A DNA stretch of 16,333 bases from Sphingomonas sanxanigenens (GTDB lineage Bacteria > Pseudomonadota > Alphaproteobacteria > Sphingomonadales > Sphingomonadaceae): positions 1-16,333 of the forward strand of contig QFNN01000067.1 in the NCBI GenBank assembly GCA_003240855.1, given 5' to 3'. Below, one piece after another: positions 7,976 to 15,746 of the stretch. The position numbers were made by a program, and so were the translations under genes. Within the stretch, counting starts at the first letter, position 1, and each line of letters opens with the position of its first letter. The notes under the pieces were generated by a model, which had not been told where the DNA came from, searched no databases, and worked only from the letters and a program-made list of their open reading frames with translations.

Positions 7976-8030
7976 CGACTACTCTTCTTGTGATGGAGAA
8001 AGGCGACTTAAGCGGCTCGGCGCCCAAAGG

Positions 8031-8057
8031 TCCAGAAGCAGCTCCAGATTTTCTGGA
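8031..8057. repeat. TCCAGA direct and inverted repeat upstream of M61 gene
   Basis: TCCAGA occurs at 8031-8036 and again at 8043-8048, twelve bases apart. The second copy forms a perfect inverted repeat with TCTGGA at 8052-8057 around TTT. The cluster lies in the 123-base gap between the DUF1345 stop and the M61 start, 56 to 82 bases upstream of the peptidase ATG. The spacing resembles a repressor or activator operator. The six-base stem without a T-run makes a terminator unlikely. Confidence 0.4.
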
Positions 8058-8098
8058 TCAGATGCGGCGTCCGCCCTCTCCCAGCCCCGAAAGGATGG

Positions 8099-8758
8099 TC
8101 AGCTTTTGCCGCCCAGCACGTTGATGGTGAAGGCGAGCACGCCGATGTTGAATACAAAGGCCGCCAGGCAGTGGAAAATGACGACCCTGCGCATATGCGG
8201 TCCGGGAATGTCGACGTCGGATGTCTGGAAGGTCATGCCCAGCGTGAAGCTGAAATAGACGAAATCCCAGTAATCCGGCTCTTTGGTGCCCGGAAAGGCG
8301 ATGCCGCCGCGATCCTTCCCGTCCTCGCCGCCGACATAGAAGAGATGCGCGTAATGGAGCGCGTAAACGAGGTTGGAGAACAGCCAGGCCAGCGCCAGCG
8401 TTCCGATCACCAGGATGACGATCGCCGGCGTCGGCGCCTGCCCCGCGCTCAGCTCGACCGCAACCGCCACTAGTATCGCAACCGAAACGATCCCGCTGAT
8501 AACCAGCAGAAGAGCGCGATGGGCGTCGTTATTGCGCGCAATCTCACGCATCTCCCTGGCGCTGCCCGCGCGAAGCAGCGATATCTCCGTGACAAGGAAG
8601 GTGAACGCCGCAATGTCGAAGCCGCCCATCAGCGCATGGCCCAGCGGCAGCCAGAGATGCCCGATCGGAACCGCGATGATGAGGAGAGCCAGAAAAAGAA
8701 TGAATCGCCACGGTGCGATCCACGATCCCAGCCCTTGCGGCTTCGTGCTTTTTTCCAT
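8099..8758 (-). CDS. DUF1345 inner-membrane protein
   Basis: A 219-residue membrane protein with about five hydrophobic segments (near 17-35, 42-60, 82-102, 110-134 and 192-214). The hallmark of the family is the conserved stretch PDYWDFVYFSFTLGMTFQTSDV (about 161-182), which resembles the pore-loop region of small cation channels. Function of DUF1345 is not established; an ion-channel-like role is only a structural guess. The ATG at 8758 has no strong ribosome site. The gene is divergent from hisS with 50 bases between the starts and is followed, after 123 bases, by the M61 peptidase gene. Confidence 0.86.
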   Translation of the reverse strand: MEKSTKPQGLGSWIAPWRFILFLALLIIAVPIGHLWLPLGHALMGGFDIAAFTFLVTEISLLRAGSAREMREIARNNDAHRALLLVISGIVSVAILVAVAVELSAGQAPTPAIVILVIGTLALAWLFSNLVYALHYAHLFYVGGEDGKDRGGIAFPGTKEPDYWDFVYFSFTLGMTFQTSDVDIPGPHMRRVVIFHCLAAFVFNIGVLAFTINVLGGKS

Positions 8759-8808
8759 GGCGAGACGCTAGCGATTCGCCGCGTCCTCGCCTAGAGAGCG
8801 CCTCTTCT

Positions 8809-10055
8809 ATGTCAGCACAGAAAACCCCCCAGGCGATCCGCGGCACGCAGGACATGCTCGGCGACGCCGAACGCCGCTTCGCGCATGTCGTCGACACCTT
8901 CGATCGCGTCCGCCGCCTCTACGCCTTTCAACGCATCGAAGTGCCGGTGTTCGAGGCGACGGCTGTGTTCGCGCGCTCGCTGGGCGAGACCACCGACGTG
9001 GTCTCGAAGGAAATGTACACGTTCGAGGATCGCGGCGGGGATTCGCTGACGCTGCGCCCCGAGTTTACCGCCGGCATCTCGCGCGCTTATCTGACCAACG
9101 GCTGGCAGCAATATGCGCCGCTCAAGCTGGCGACTCATGGCCCGCTCTTTCGCTATGAGCGCCCGCAGAAGGGGCGCTTCCGCCAGTTTCACCAGCTTGA
9201 CGCCGAAGTGATCGGCCCCGCAGAGTCGGCAGCCGACGTTGATCTGCTGGTGATGGCCGATCAACTGCTGCATGAACTTGGGGTGAGCGAGGGCGTGACG
9301 CTCCAGCTCAACACGCTGGGCGACGCCGAAAGCCGCGCGGCCTGGCGCGAGGCGCTGGTCGCGCATTTCGAGAAGCATCGCGACGCGCTGTCCGAGGAAA
9401 GCATCGAGCGGCTGGCCAGGAATCCGATGCGCATCCTCGATTCAAAGGACGCGCGCGATCGCCCCGTGGCGGACGCAGCCCCGGTCATCGACGATTATCT
9501 GACCGCTGAGGCCGGCGCTTTCTTCGACGCCGTGCGCAAGGGGCTGGACGCTGCGGGCGTCGCCTATGTTCGCAACGGCGCGCTGGTGCGGGGCCTCGAT
9601 TATTATCGCCACACCGCGTTCGAGTTCGTCACTGATCGGCTGGGCGCGCAGGGCACTGTGCTCGCCGGCGGCCGCTATGACGGGCTGATCGAGGCGCTCG
9701 GCGGCCCGGCGACCCCGGCGGTCGGCTGGGCGGCGGGGATCGAGCGGCTGGCGATGCTCATCGAAGAGCCGGCGGCGCCGACCGTCGCAGTCGCCGTGGT
9801 GCCGATGGGCGCGGCCGCAGAAGTCGCTGCGATCGGCATCATCGCCGATCTGCGTCGCGCCGGCATAACGGCGGACATGGCCTATCGCGGCAATATGAAG
9901 CGGCGGATGCAGAAGGCCGATGCGGCCGGCGCGCGTATCGCGATCATCATCGGCGACGACGAGCTGGCGCGCGGTGAGGCGGCAGTGAAGCGCCTCGATA
10001 CCGGCGCGCAGGAGAATGTCGCACTGTCGGGGCTTTTAGGGGCGGTGCTCGCCGC

Positions 10056-10059
<4 letters not shown>
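8809..10059 (+). CDS. hisS: Histidyl-tRNA synthetase
   Basis: Class II histidyl-tRNA synthetase attaches histidine to tRNA-His in the cytoplasm, acting as a homodimer. The 416-residue length is normal. Motif 2 is FRYERPQKGRFRQFHQ (114-129), the histidine-specific loop is LVRGLDYYRHTAFEF (259-273), and motif 3 is AVGWAAGIERLAML (304-317), followed by a C-terminal anticodon-binding domain (about 325-416). The motif 2 loop is of the common bacterial type, not the divergent form I recall from Rhizobiales and Caulobacterales, which fits a sphingomonad. The ATG at 8809 starts the conserved SAQKTPQAIRGTQDM sequence and follows a GAGAG stretch; the frame stays open 32 codons further upstream but that part is not conserved. 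It overlaps prfA by four bases. Confidence 0.97.
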
Positions 10060-11130
<1,071 letters not shown>

Positions 11131-11138
<8 letters not shown>

Positions 11139-11946
11139 GCCGGCGCTGACCGCCGCCGCCCGGCGCATCGCCGCCGTTTCCGAAACGCCGCGCCTCGATG
11201 CCGAGCTGCTGATGGCTCACGCGCTGGGCGTCGATCGCGACCAGATGCTGCTCGGCGGCGCTCCGAAGGACGCTCCCCCCGGCTTCGAGGCGCTGGTCGC
11301 ACGCCGGCTGGCGCACGAGCCTGTCGCCTATATCACCGGCCGCCGCGCCTTCTGGACGATCGATCTTGGCGTTGCGCCCGGCGTGCTCATTCCCCGCCCC
11401 GACAGCGAGACGCTGATCGAGACGGCGGTCGATCATTTCGGGCGCGGCGGTCCCGCGCGCATTCTTGATCTCGGCGTCGGATCGGGCGCGCTGCTGCTCG
11501 CCGCGCTCGATCAGTGGCCATCGGCGACGGGTATCGGCGTGGATCGCTCGCCGGCAGCGCTGGCCATCGCCTCGGCGAACGCTGATCGTCTTGGTCTTTC
11601 CGCGCGCGCGCAGTTCGTCGCCGGCGATTGGGCTGAGGGGCTTGCCGGGCCTTTTGACCTGATTCTGTGCAACCCGCCCTATGTCGAGGCTGACGCCGTC
11701 CTGCCCCTGGAGGTGCAGGGCCATGAGCCGGCATCGGCTCTGTTCGCGGGGGCGGAAGGGCTGGACGATTATCGGCGCCTGATCCCGCAATTGCCGGCAT
11801 TGCTCGCCCCTGGCGGCGTCGCGGCGATCGAGATCGGCGCCACGCAGGCGGCGGCCGTTTCCGCACTTGCCAGGGCGGCAGGCTTCGCTGTGGCGGTACG
11901 CCGCGATCTTGCAGGGCTTGACCGCTGTCTCGCCCTGACGCGCTGA
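11131..11946 (+). CDS. prmC: Release factor glutamine methyltransferase
   Basis: PrmC methylates the glutamine of the GGQ motif in RF1 and RF2 using S-adenosylmethionine, which speeds termination. The protein is 271 residues. The N-terminal helical domain (1-75) is followed by the Rossmann methyltransferase domain with VLIPRPDSETLIE (85-97), the SAM loop DLGVGSG (113-119) and the catalytic NPPY (181-184), which holds the glutamine side chain. The ATG at 11131 overlaps the last codons of prfA by eight bases; the open frame extends nine codons upstream but that part is prfA sequence in another frame. The pairing with prfA is a classic functional neighbourhood. No terminator follows, so transcription may continue into the DUF4167 gene. 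Confidence 0.97.
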
Positions 11947-11973
11947 CGCAAGATAATCGTCACATCTTTATGC

Positions 11974-12002
11974 TTGGAATGCCGCGGGCGAGGCACTAGA
12001 TG
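11974..12002 (+). promoter_or_regulatory. Predicted sigma-70-type promoter for the DUF4167 gene
   Basis: A -35-like TTGGAA (11974-11979) is followed after exactly 17 bases by a -10-like TAGATG (11997-12002). This predicts a transcript start near 12008-12010 and a leader of about 200 bases before the TTG start at 12211. Each box departs from consensus at two positions, so this is a moderate prediction. Confidence 0.4.
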
Positions 12003-12008
12003 GGGCAA

Positions 12009-12210
12009 AGGGACGAAGCGGATCCCGGCGGGAGGAGCGCCGGACCTGCGCGCCCCTACTCCGACACACTGGAGGCGGCCGGTCCGGCCGCTCTGGCGGA
12101 AGGCGGCAGCCGCATGCGATTCGCGCATGTCCGGCGTTCCGCAGCGAACGTGCATCCGATTGGCTTTGATCGGAACGGAACGGATTGAACAGCACGAGGA
12201 AACGGACAAG
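12009..12210 (+). ncRNA. Long structured 5' leader of the DUF4167 gene (candidate cis-regulatory RNA)
   Basis: This non-coding stretch carries a series of perfect short hairpins. They are CCGGCG/CGCCGG (12025-12043, loop GGAGGAG), CTCC/GGAG (12059-12074), GCGGCC/GGCCGC (12075-12091), CATGCG/CGCATG (12113-12129, loop ATTCG), CGTTC/GAACG (12135-12150) and CCGAT/ATCGG (12156-12173). The second and third abut directly. High GC content produces some hairpins by chance, so structure is suggestive, not proven. I do not recognise a known riboswitch or RNA family. It could be an autoregulatory leader, a stable small RNA, or an unremarkable 5' UTR. Confidence 0.4.
12196..12200 (+). promoter_or_regulatory. 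Ribosome binding site that selects the TTG start of the DUF4167 gene
   Basis: GAGGA ends ten bases before the TTG at 12211. No comparable site precedes the only in-frame ATG upstream (12127), which lies inside a hairpin. This favours the TTG start. Confidence 0.6.
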
Positions 12211-12897
12211 TTGATCAACAATCGTCAGGCCGGCCGCCGTCGCGGTCGTGGTGGACAGCGTTCGCCGAACAATTCGGGGCGGCCCGAGCAGGGCAACCGG
12301 ATCGACAACCGCGCCCGTGGCAACGCGCCGCAGCTTCTGGAAAAATATCGCAACCTCGCGCGCGACGCGCAGATGCAGGGCGATCGGGTCAACACCGAAT
12401 ATTATCTCCAGTTCGCCGATCACTATTTCCGCGTGCTCAACGAAAGCCGTTCGCGCTTCGAGGACCAGAATCAGCAGCGCCGCCAGCGCGAGGATAATGA
12501 CAGCGACGATTTCGACGGCGACGACATCCGCGCGGACGATCGCTTCGATCCGCGCGAGCAGCAGCGCCATCAGCCGCGTCGCGATGAAGAGCAGCGCGGC
12601 AATCGCGCCGAAACCGCCGAGCAGCCCGTCGAGGCCGACGCCGGTCAGGGCGATCTGAACGGTCGGTCCGACGATAGGGCCGATGACGAATCGCGCGCGC
12701 CGCGCCGTGGTCGCCGGCGGAAGGCGGAAGGCCAGCCGCAGGTCGAGAGCGCCGGCGAATCGTTCGACGCCACGATCCTGCCGCCCGCGCTGTCGACCCC
12801 GGTGGCTGATGAAGGCGACGAAGCTGGCGAGGCTGCGCCGGCGCCGCGCCGGCGCGGACGTCCCCGCCGCAGCGAGGCCAGCGCCGTCGAGGCCTGA
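12211..12897 (+). CDS. DUF4167 domain protein with Arg/Gly-rich N-terminus and AT-hook-like C-terminus
   Basis: A 228-residue protein read from a TTG start. The conserved DUF4167 segment is at about 30-85 (NRARGNAPQLLEKYRNLARDA and GDRVNTEYYLQFADHYFRVL), two predicted helices. It is preceded by a basic RGG-like stretch, GRRRGRGGQR (8-17). The rest is low-complexity: an acidic Asp-rich part (94-112), a basic cluster APRRGRRRK (163-171) and a terminal RRRGRPRR (213-220) that matches an AT-hook core. The composition suggests RNA or DNA binding, but no function is established that I know of. An ATG at 12127 would add 28 poorly conserved-looking residues and lacks a ribosome site. As I recall, DUF4167 genes often follow prfA-prmC in alphaproteobacteria, as here. 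Confidence 0.85.
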   Translation: MINNRQAGRRRGRGGQRSPNNSGRPEQGNRIDNRARGNAPQLLEKYRNLARDAQMQGDRVNTEYYLQFADHYFRVLNESRSRFEDQNQQRRQREDNDSDDFDGDDIRADDRFDPREQQRHQPRRDEEQRGNRAETAEQPVEADAGQGDLNGRSDDRADDESRAPRRGRRRKAEGQPQVESAGESFDATILPPALSTPVADEGDEAGEAAPAPRRRGRPRRSEASAVEA

Positions 12898-12925
12898 CGC
12901 CCCGTTTCCGCTGTTCCGATTATGT

Positions 12926-12965
12926 GAAGCGGCGTCGGCCCTATGGCCGGCGCCGCTTCATCTTT
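12926..12965. terminator. Strong hairpin terminator, possibly shared by both strands
   Basis: GAAGCGGCGTCGGCC (12926-12940) pairs with GGCCGGCGCCGCTTC (12945-12959) over 15 base pairs including one G-U, with the loop CTAT. On the plus strand it is followed by ATCTTT, a weak T-tract. It lies 28 bases after the DUF4167 stop and 10 bases beyond the stop of the minus-strand thioesterase gene, so it probably ends both transcripts. Confidence 0.8.
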
Positions 12966-12969
12966 GGGT

Positions 12970-13350
12970 TCAGCCTTCGCGCTTTTCGGGCAGCGGCCGG
13001 GGGCGGTGATTCTCGTCGAGCGCGACGAAGGTGAACAGGCCTTCGGTCACCTTCACCAGCTCGCCGCCATTGCGTTCGGCGACAACTTCGATCCGGATGC
13101 CCATCGAAGTCCGCCCGCGCCGCTCGACTCTCGCATAGACCGAGATGATGTCGCGCAGCAGCACCGGCGCGATGAACTTCATCGCCTCGATCGCCACGGT
13201 CGCGGTCGGGCCGTGCGCTTCCCGTCCGGCGACGATGCCGCCGGCGATATCCATCTGCGACAGCACCCAGCCGCCGAAGATATGGCCGTTGGAATTGATG
13301 TCGCCCGGGCGCGGCACGACTCGGAGGATGGGTTCGATCTGCTTGGTCAT
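12970..13350 (-). CDS. Acyl-CoA thioesterase, YciA-like hotdog fold
   Basis: A 126-residue single hotdog-domain protein that should hydrolyse acyl-CoA to free acid and CoA, acting as a hexamer in the cytoplasm. The diagnostic motif is GDINSNGHIFGGWVLSQMD (16-34), close to the YciA GD.NxNGDIFGGW..SQMD pattern, with the likely catalytic aspartate at 34. The VAIEAMKFIAPV stretch (about 53-64) is also typical. The start at 13350 is chosen over an ATG seven codons upstream because an AGAAAGG site lies six bases before it and its ATGA overlaps the stop of the upstream membrane gene. The two genes should be cotranslated. Substrate chain length is not predictable. Confidence 0.92.
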   Translation of the reverse strand: MTKQIEPILRVVPRPGDINSNGHIFGGWVLSQMDIAGGIVAGREAHGPTATVAIEAMKFIAPVLLRDIISVYARVERRGRTSMGIRIEVVAERNGGELVKVTEGLFTFVALDENHRPRPLPEKREG

Positions 13351-13652
13351 TTGCGGCCTTTCTGTCGCCATGGGTCATCCGGCGCTTCGTCCGGCCTGCC
13401 TACGCTTTCGTCATGCCCGGTCCCGTCGCTCAGGAAAACAAGTCCCATCAGCGCGGCCGCCATCATCACCGAGAAGAACACGCCCAGCGCGGTCGCGATC
13501 GCCAGATGAACGGGCAGTGGTCCCTTCGCCCAGTGCAACCCCGCCAGCGCAACGGCGACTGCGGCCAGAGCGGCCAGAGTCATCCAGCATAGAAGCTGGC
13601 GATAGCGCCGCCAGGCGAAGGCTGCATATTCGGGATCCGAAAGCGTCGGCAT
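13347..13652 (-). CDS. Small two-helix membrane protein
   Basis: A 101-residue protein that I do not recognise as a characterised family. A basic, aromatic N-terminus (YAAFAWRRYRQLL) is followed by two hydrophobic helices, about 20-40 (CWMTLAALAAVAVALAGL) and 47-71 (VHLAIATALGVFFSVMMAAALMG), and a charged, Asp/Pro-rich C-terminal tail. The start at 13652 has an AAAGGGAA ribosome site at the right distance; an in-frame ATG at 13676 has none. Its stop overlaps the thioesterase start by ATGA, so the two form a small operon, divergent from the CBS gene with 70 bases between. Topology is likely both ends in the cytoplasm. Confidence 0.75.
   Translation of the reverse strand: MPTLSDPEYAAFAWRRYRQLLCWMTLAALAAVAVALAGLHWAKGPLPVHLAIATALGVFFSVMMAAALMGLVFLSDGTGHDESVGRPDEAPDDPWRQKGRK
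13357..13363 (-). promoter_or_regulatory. Ribosome binding site for the thioesterase gene
   Basis: AGAAAGG on the minus strand lies six bases before the ATG at 13350. Together with the ATGA overlap it decides the start in favour of 13350 rather than 13371. Confidence 0.65.
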
Positions 13653-13722
13653 TGCTTCCCTTTGTCGCGGGTTCATGGGAACATCAACCGCCCACAAACG
13701 ACAATGGAGAGGAGGGCGGACC

Positions 13723-14151
13723 ATGACGATATCGGCAATCATCGCCGGACGTGAAGGCGATGTTATCAACATTGGTGGTGCGACAACGGTGCGCGATGCC
13801 GTCGCGGTGCTCGCTGGCAGGCGAATCGGGGCCATGCCGGTGATCGAGGGCGGGCGCGTCGTCGGCATTTTTTCTGAACGCGATGTGATTCACGCCGTCG
13901 CCGCACATGGCGATCAGGCGCTCGACATGCCGGTCTCCGAACTGATGACTGCGCCGGCCGTGTCGGTCGAACCCCGGCAGGATGTGCTGGGCGCGCTGGC
14001 CTTGATGACGCGCCGGCGCATCCGTCATTTACCCGTGATCGAAGGCGAGGCCCTGGTCGGTTTCGTGTCGATCGGCGATCTGGTGAAGTTCAGGATCGAT
14101 CGAATCGAAGCCGAGGCCAACGCGCTGCGCGATTACATTCAGAGCGCCTGA
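13723..14151 (+). CDS. Two-CBS-domain protein
   Basis: A 142-residue soluble protein consisting of two CBS domains in tandem (about 5-60 and 70-128), which together form one Bateman module binding adenosyl nucleotides. The conserved strand-turn motifs are GAMPVIEGGRVVGIFSERDV (36-55) and HLPVIEGEALVGFVSIGDLV (102-121). There is no attached enzyme or transporter domain, so it is a stand-alone energy or nucleotide sensor acting on an unknown partner. The start at 13723 has a strong GGAGGG site six bases upstream; the frame extends 16 codons further, but that part reads into the divergent promoter region. Its stop directly abuts the stop of the opposing flippase gene, with no bases between. Confidence 0.92.
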   Translation: MTISAIIAGREGDVINIGGATTVRDAVAVLAGRRIGAMPVIEGGRVVGIFSERDVIHAVAAHGDQALDMPVSELMTAPAVSVEPRQDVLGALALMTRRRIRHLPVIEGEALVGFVSIGDLVKFRIDRIEAEANALRDYIQSA

Positions 14152-15633
14152 TCAGGCGGCGGCCGGCCGCTGGCGTGCGATTCGCACCAGTTCGTCCAGC
14201 GTTGGGCGGGCGAAGGCGAAGAGCAGACCGCAATAGCTGGCGACGCCGATCGTGACGAGCAGCGCAAGGCGCGGCGCGGCATGGAGCGGCGTCGTCATCG
14301 TCGCGGCGATCGCCAGTGCGACGGCCATGCCGGCCGTGGCCCCGGCTGCTGGCGCGACCGCGTGGGCCAGATCGTTCCAGCGCGCGCCTATCGCGGGAAG
14401 CGAAAGCCAGCCGGTGACCGCCAGCAGCAGCGGCGCGCCAACCAGCCAGGCGGCAGCGAGCCCCATCGCCCCGCCCCATTGCAGCCCGCCCAGAAAGCAG
14501 AGCGGCATGATGATCGCGCCTGCGGCCGCGCACCACATGGCGATTCGGGGCTGGCCCAGCCCGTTGGTCGCCGGCGCGAACAGGATCTGCAGCGTGATGA
14601 TGGGCATCGCGATGGCGATGATCGTCGCATAGGGCGCCATTCCCATCCATTTGGCGCCGAACAGCGTTTCGATCAGGCTCGGCGTGGTCAGCGCCAGCCC
14701 CGCATAGAGTGGGCAGGCGAGCAGCATCACGAATCGCACGGCCTTCAGGAAACCGCGCGCCGCGATCTGCCGATCGTGCTGGACGCGCGCATAGGCGGGG
14801 AAGGCGACCTCGTTGAGCGGAGGCACGAACTTGCTTGTGAAGATCAGCGCAAGGAACAGCGCTTCGGCATAAAGCCCGAGATCATGGGGATCGAGCATGC
14901 GCCCCGCGATCACGATGTCGGCCTGTGACTGGATGATCCAGAATATCTGCCCGAGCAGCAGCGCCCCGCCGAAGCCGAAGGTCGCGCCTGCCCCGTCGAA
15001 CCGGAAGCTCGGACGAATCAGGCCGCCGGCGGCGATCGTCAGCCCCACTGCGCGCGTTCCGAATAGCGCGATCGGCGCGGCCACCAGCGTCCACACCCCC
15101 AGCCCGCCCAATGCGCAGCCCAGCGATGTCGTCGCGCCCGCCAGCGCCGCCGCCAGATTGACCCGCGCCTGTCTGCGGAAATCGAGCGTGCGGCTCAGCA
15201 GGGCGCTGGGCAATGCGATGAAGGGAGTGAGCAGGTAGAGCAACGCCTGCGCGCTCAGCATCTGCGCGACCTGTGGCTGGCGATAATAGGAAGCGGCCAG
15301 CGGCGCGATGGCGAGCTGCGCCAGCGCGAGCGCGCCGTTCAGCAGGATGAGCATGCCGAACACCTGGGCCACGCGCCGGTCGTCCACGCGCGGCGCCTGG
15401 ACCAGCGCGGCGGCGAATCCATAGCCGTTCATGACGTTGAACAGCGCGAGCACCGTCTGCGTCATCGCGAACAGACCGTAGTCGGCGGGGCTCAACAGTC
15501 GAATCACGACCAGAGTCGCGGCCCACATCAGCATTTGCGCGAGAATCTGGCTCCCCGAGCGCCAGAATATGGCGTTCCGAATCTGATTCTCGATGCTGTC
15601 GGGGCTGATTCCCGAATCGCCGGCCTGCGTCAT
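14152..15633 (-). CDS. Polysaccharide flippase, Wzx/oligosaccharide exporter family
   Basis: A 493-residue inner-membrane protein with about 12-14 hydrophobic segments, of the polysaccharide transporter family within the MOP superfamily. The opening IFWRSGSQILAQMLMWAATLVVIRLLSPADYGLFA (about 22-56) and the early FNVMNGYGFAAALVQAP are characteristic of WzxC-like lipopolysaccharide/exopolysaccharide flippases. These move lipid-linked sugar units across the membrane. No glycosyltransferase or wzy gene lies in the window, so the polysaccharide it serves is unknown. The ATG at 15633 lacks a strong ribosome site, but no better start is close. It is divergent from the rRNA operon and converges without a gap on the CBS gene. 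Confidence 0.9.
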   Translation of the reverse strand: MTQAGDSGISPDSIENQIRNAIFWRSGSQILAQMLMWAATLVVIRLLSPADYGLFAMTQTVLALFNVMNGYGFAAALVQAPRVDDRRVAQVFGMLILLNGALALAQLAIAPLAASYYRQPQVAQMLSAQALLYLLTPFIALPSALLSRTLDFRRQARVNLAAALAGATTSLGCALGGLGVWTLVAAPIALFGTRAVGLTIAAGGLIRPSFRFDGAGATFGFGGALLLGQIFWIIQSQADIVIAGRMLDPHDLGLYAEALFLALIFTSKFVPPLNEVAFPAYARVQHDRQIAARGFLKAVRFVMLLACPLYAGLALTTPSLIETLFGAKWMGMAPYATIIAIAMPIITLQILFAPATNGLGQPRIAMWCAAAGAIIMPLCFLGGLQWGGAMGLAAAWLVGAPLLLAVTGWLSLPAIGARWNDLAHAVAPAAGATAGMAVALAIAATMTTPLHAAPRLALLVTIGVASYCGLLFAFARPTLDELVRIARQRPAAA

Positions 15634-15660
15634 GGGTGAGAAAATACGGCCAAGAAATTA

Positions 15661-15710
15661 AGCATTTCTGCGGGTTTCAGGGGTCCGCGAAACAAAATTG
15701 CAAAAATGCT
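15661..15710. promoter_or_regulatory. Inverted repeat and A+T-rich upstream element of the rRNA promoter
   Basis: AGCATTTCTG (15661-15670) and CAAAAATGCT (15701-15710) form a ten-base inverted repeat with one mismatch, 30 bases apart. The second arm ends one base before the -35 box and lies in an A+T-rich stretch (AAACAAAATTGCAAAAATG) unlike the surrounding GC-rich DNA. This is the position of an UP element or an upstream activator site. It also lies upstream of the divergent flippase gene. Confidence 0.45.
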
Positions 15711-15711
15711 G

Positions 15712-15740
15712 TTGACGCCCCGAACACCCCCCCATATATG
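15712..15740 (+). promoter_or_regulatory. rRNA operon promoter
   Basis: TTGACG (-35, 15712-15717) and TATATG (-10, 15735-15740) are separated by 17 bases and lie about 300 bases before 16S rRNA. The spacer is very C-rich. Transcription should begin near 15746-15748. This is the best promoter match in the window. Confidence 0.75.
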
Positions 15741-15746
15741 CCGCTC

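Noticed and set aside
6146..7993. 615-codon open frame on the plus strand opposite the M61 peptidase
   Set aside because: The M61 frame has a signal peptide, HEYTH and PDZ domain. The antisense product is an Arg/Asp/Ala-rich shadow without motifs.
12000..12188. Small open frame of 62 codons inside the DUF4167 leader
   Set aside because: Its ATG overlaps the predicted -10 box, it has no ribosome site and its product has no domain. It would lie before the predicted transcript start.
13678..13682. GGAAC as the -35 of a general-stress (EcfG-type) promoter for the CBS gene
   Set aside because: No CGTT-like -10 follows at 16-17 bases.
14159..14170. Perfect palindrome GCGGCCGGCCGC near the flippase gene end
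   Set aside because: It lies in coding sequence for an Ala/Pro-rich tail in a GC-rich genome, where such palindromes arise by codon use, and it leaves no room for a proper loop without shortening the stem.
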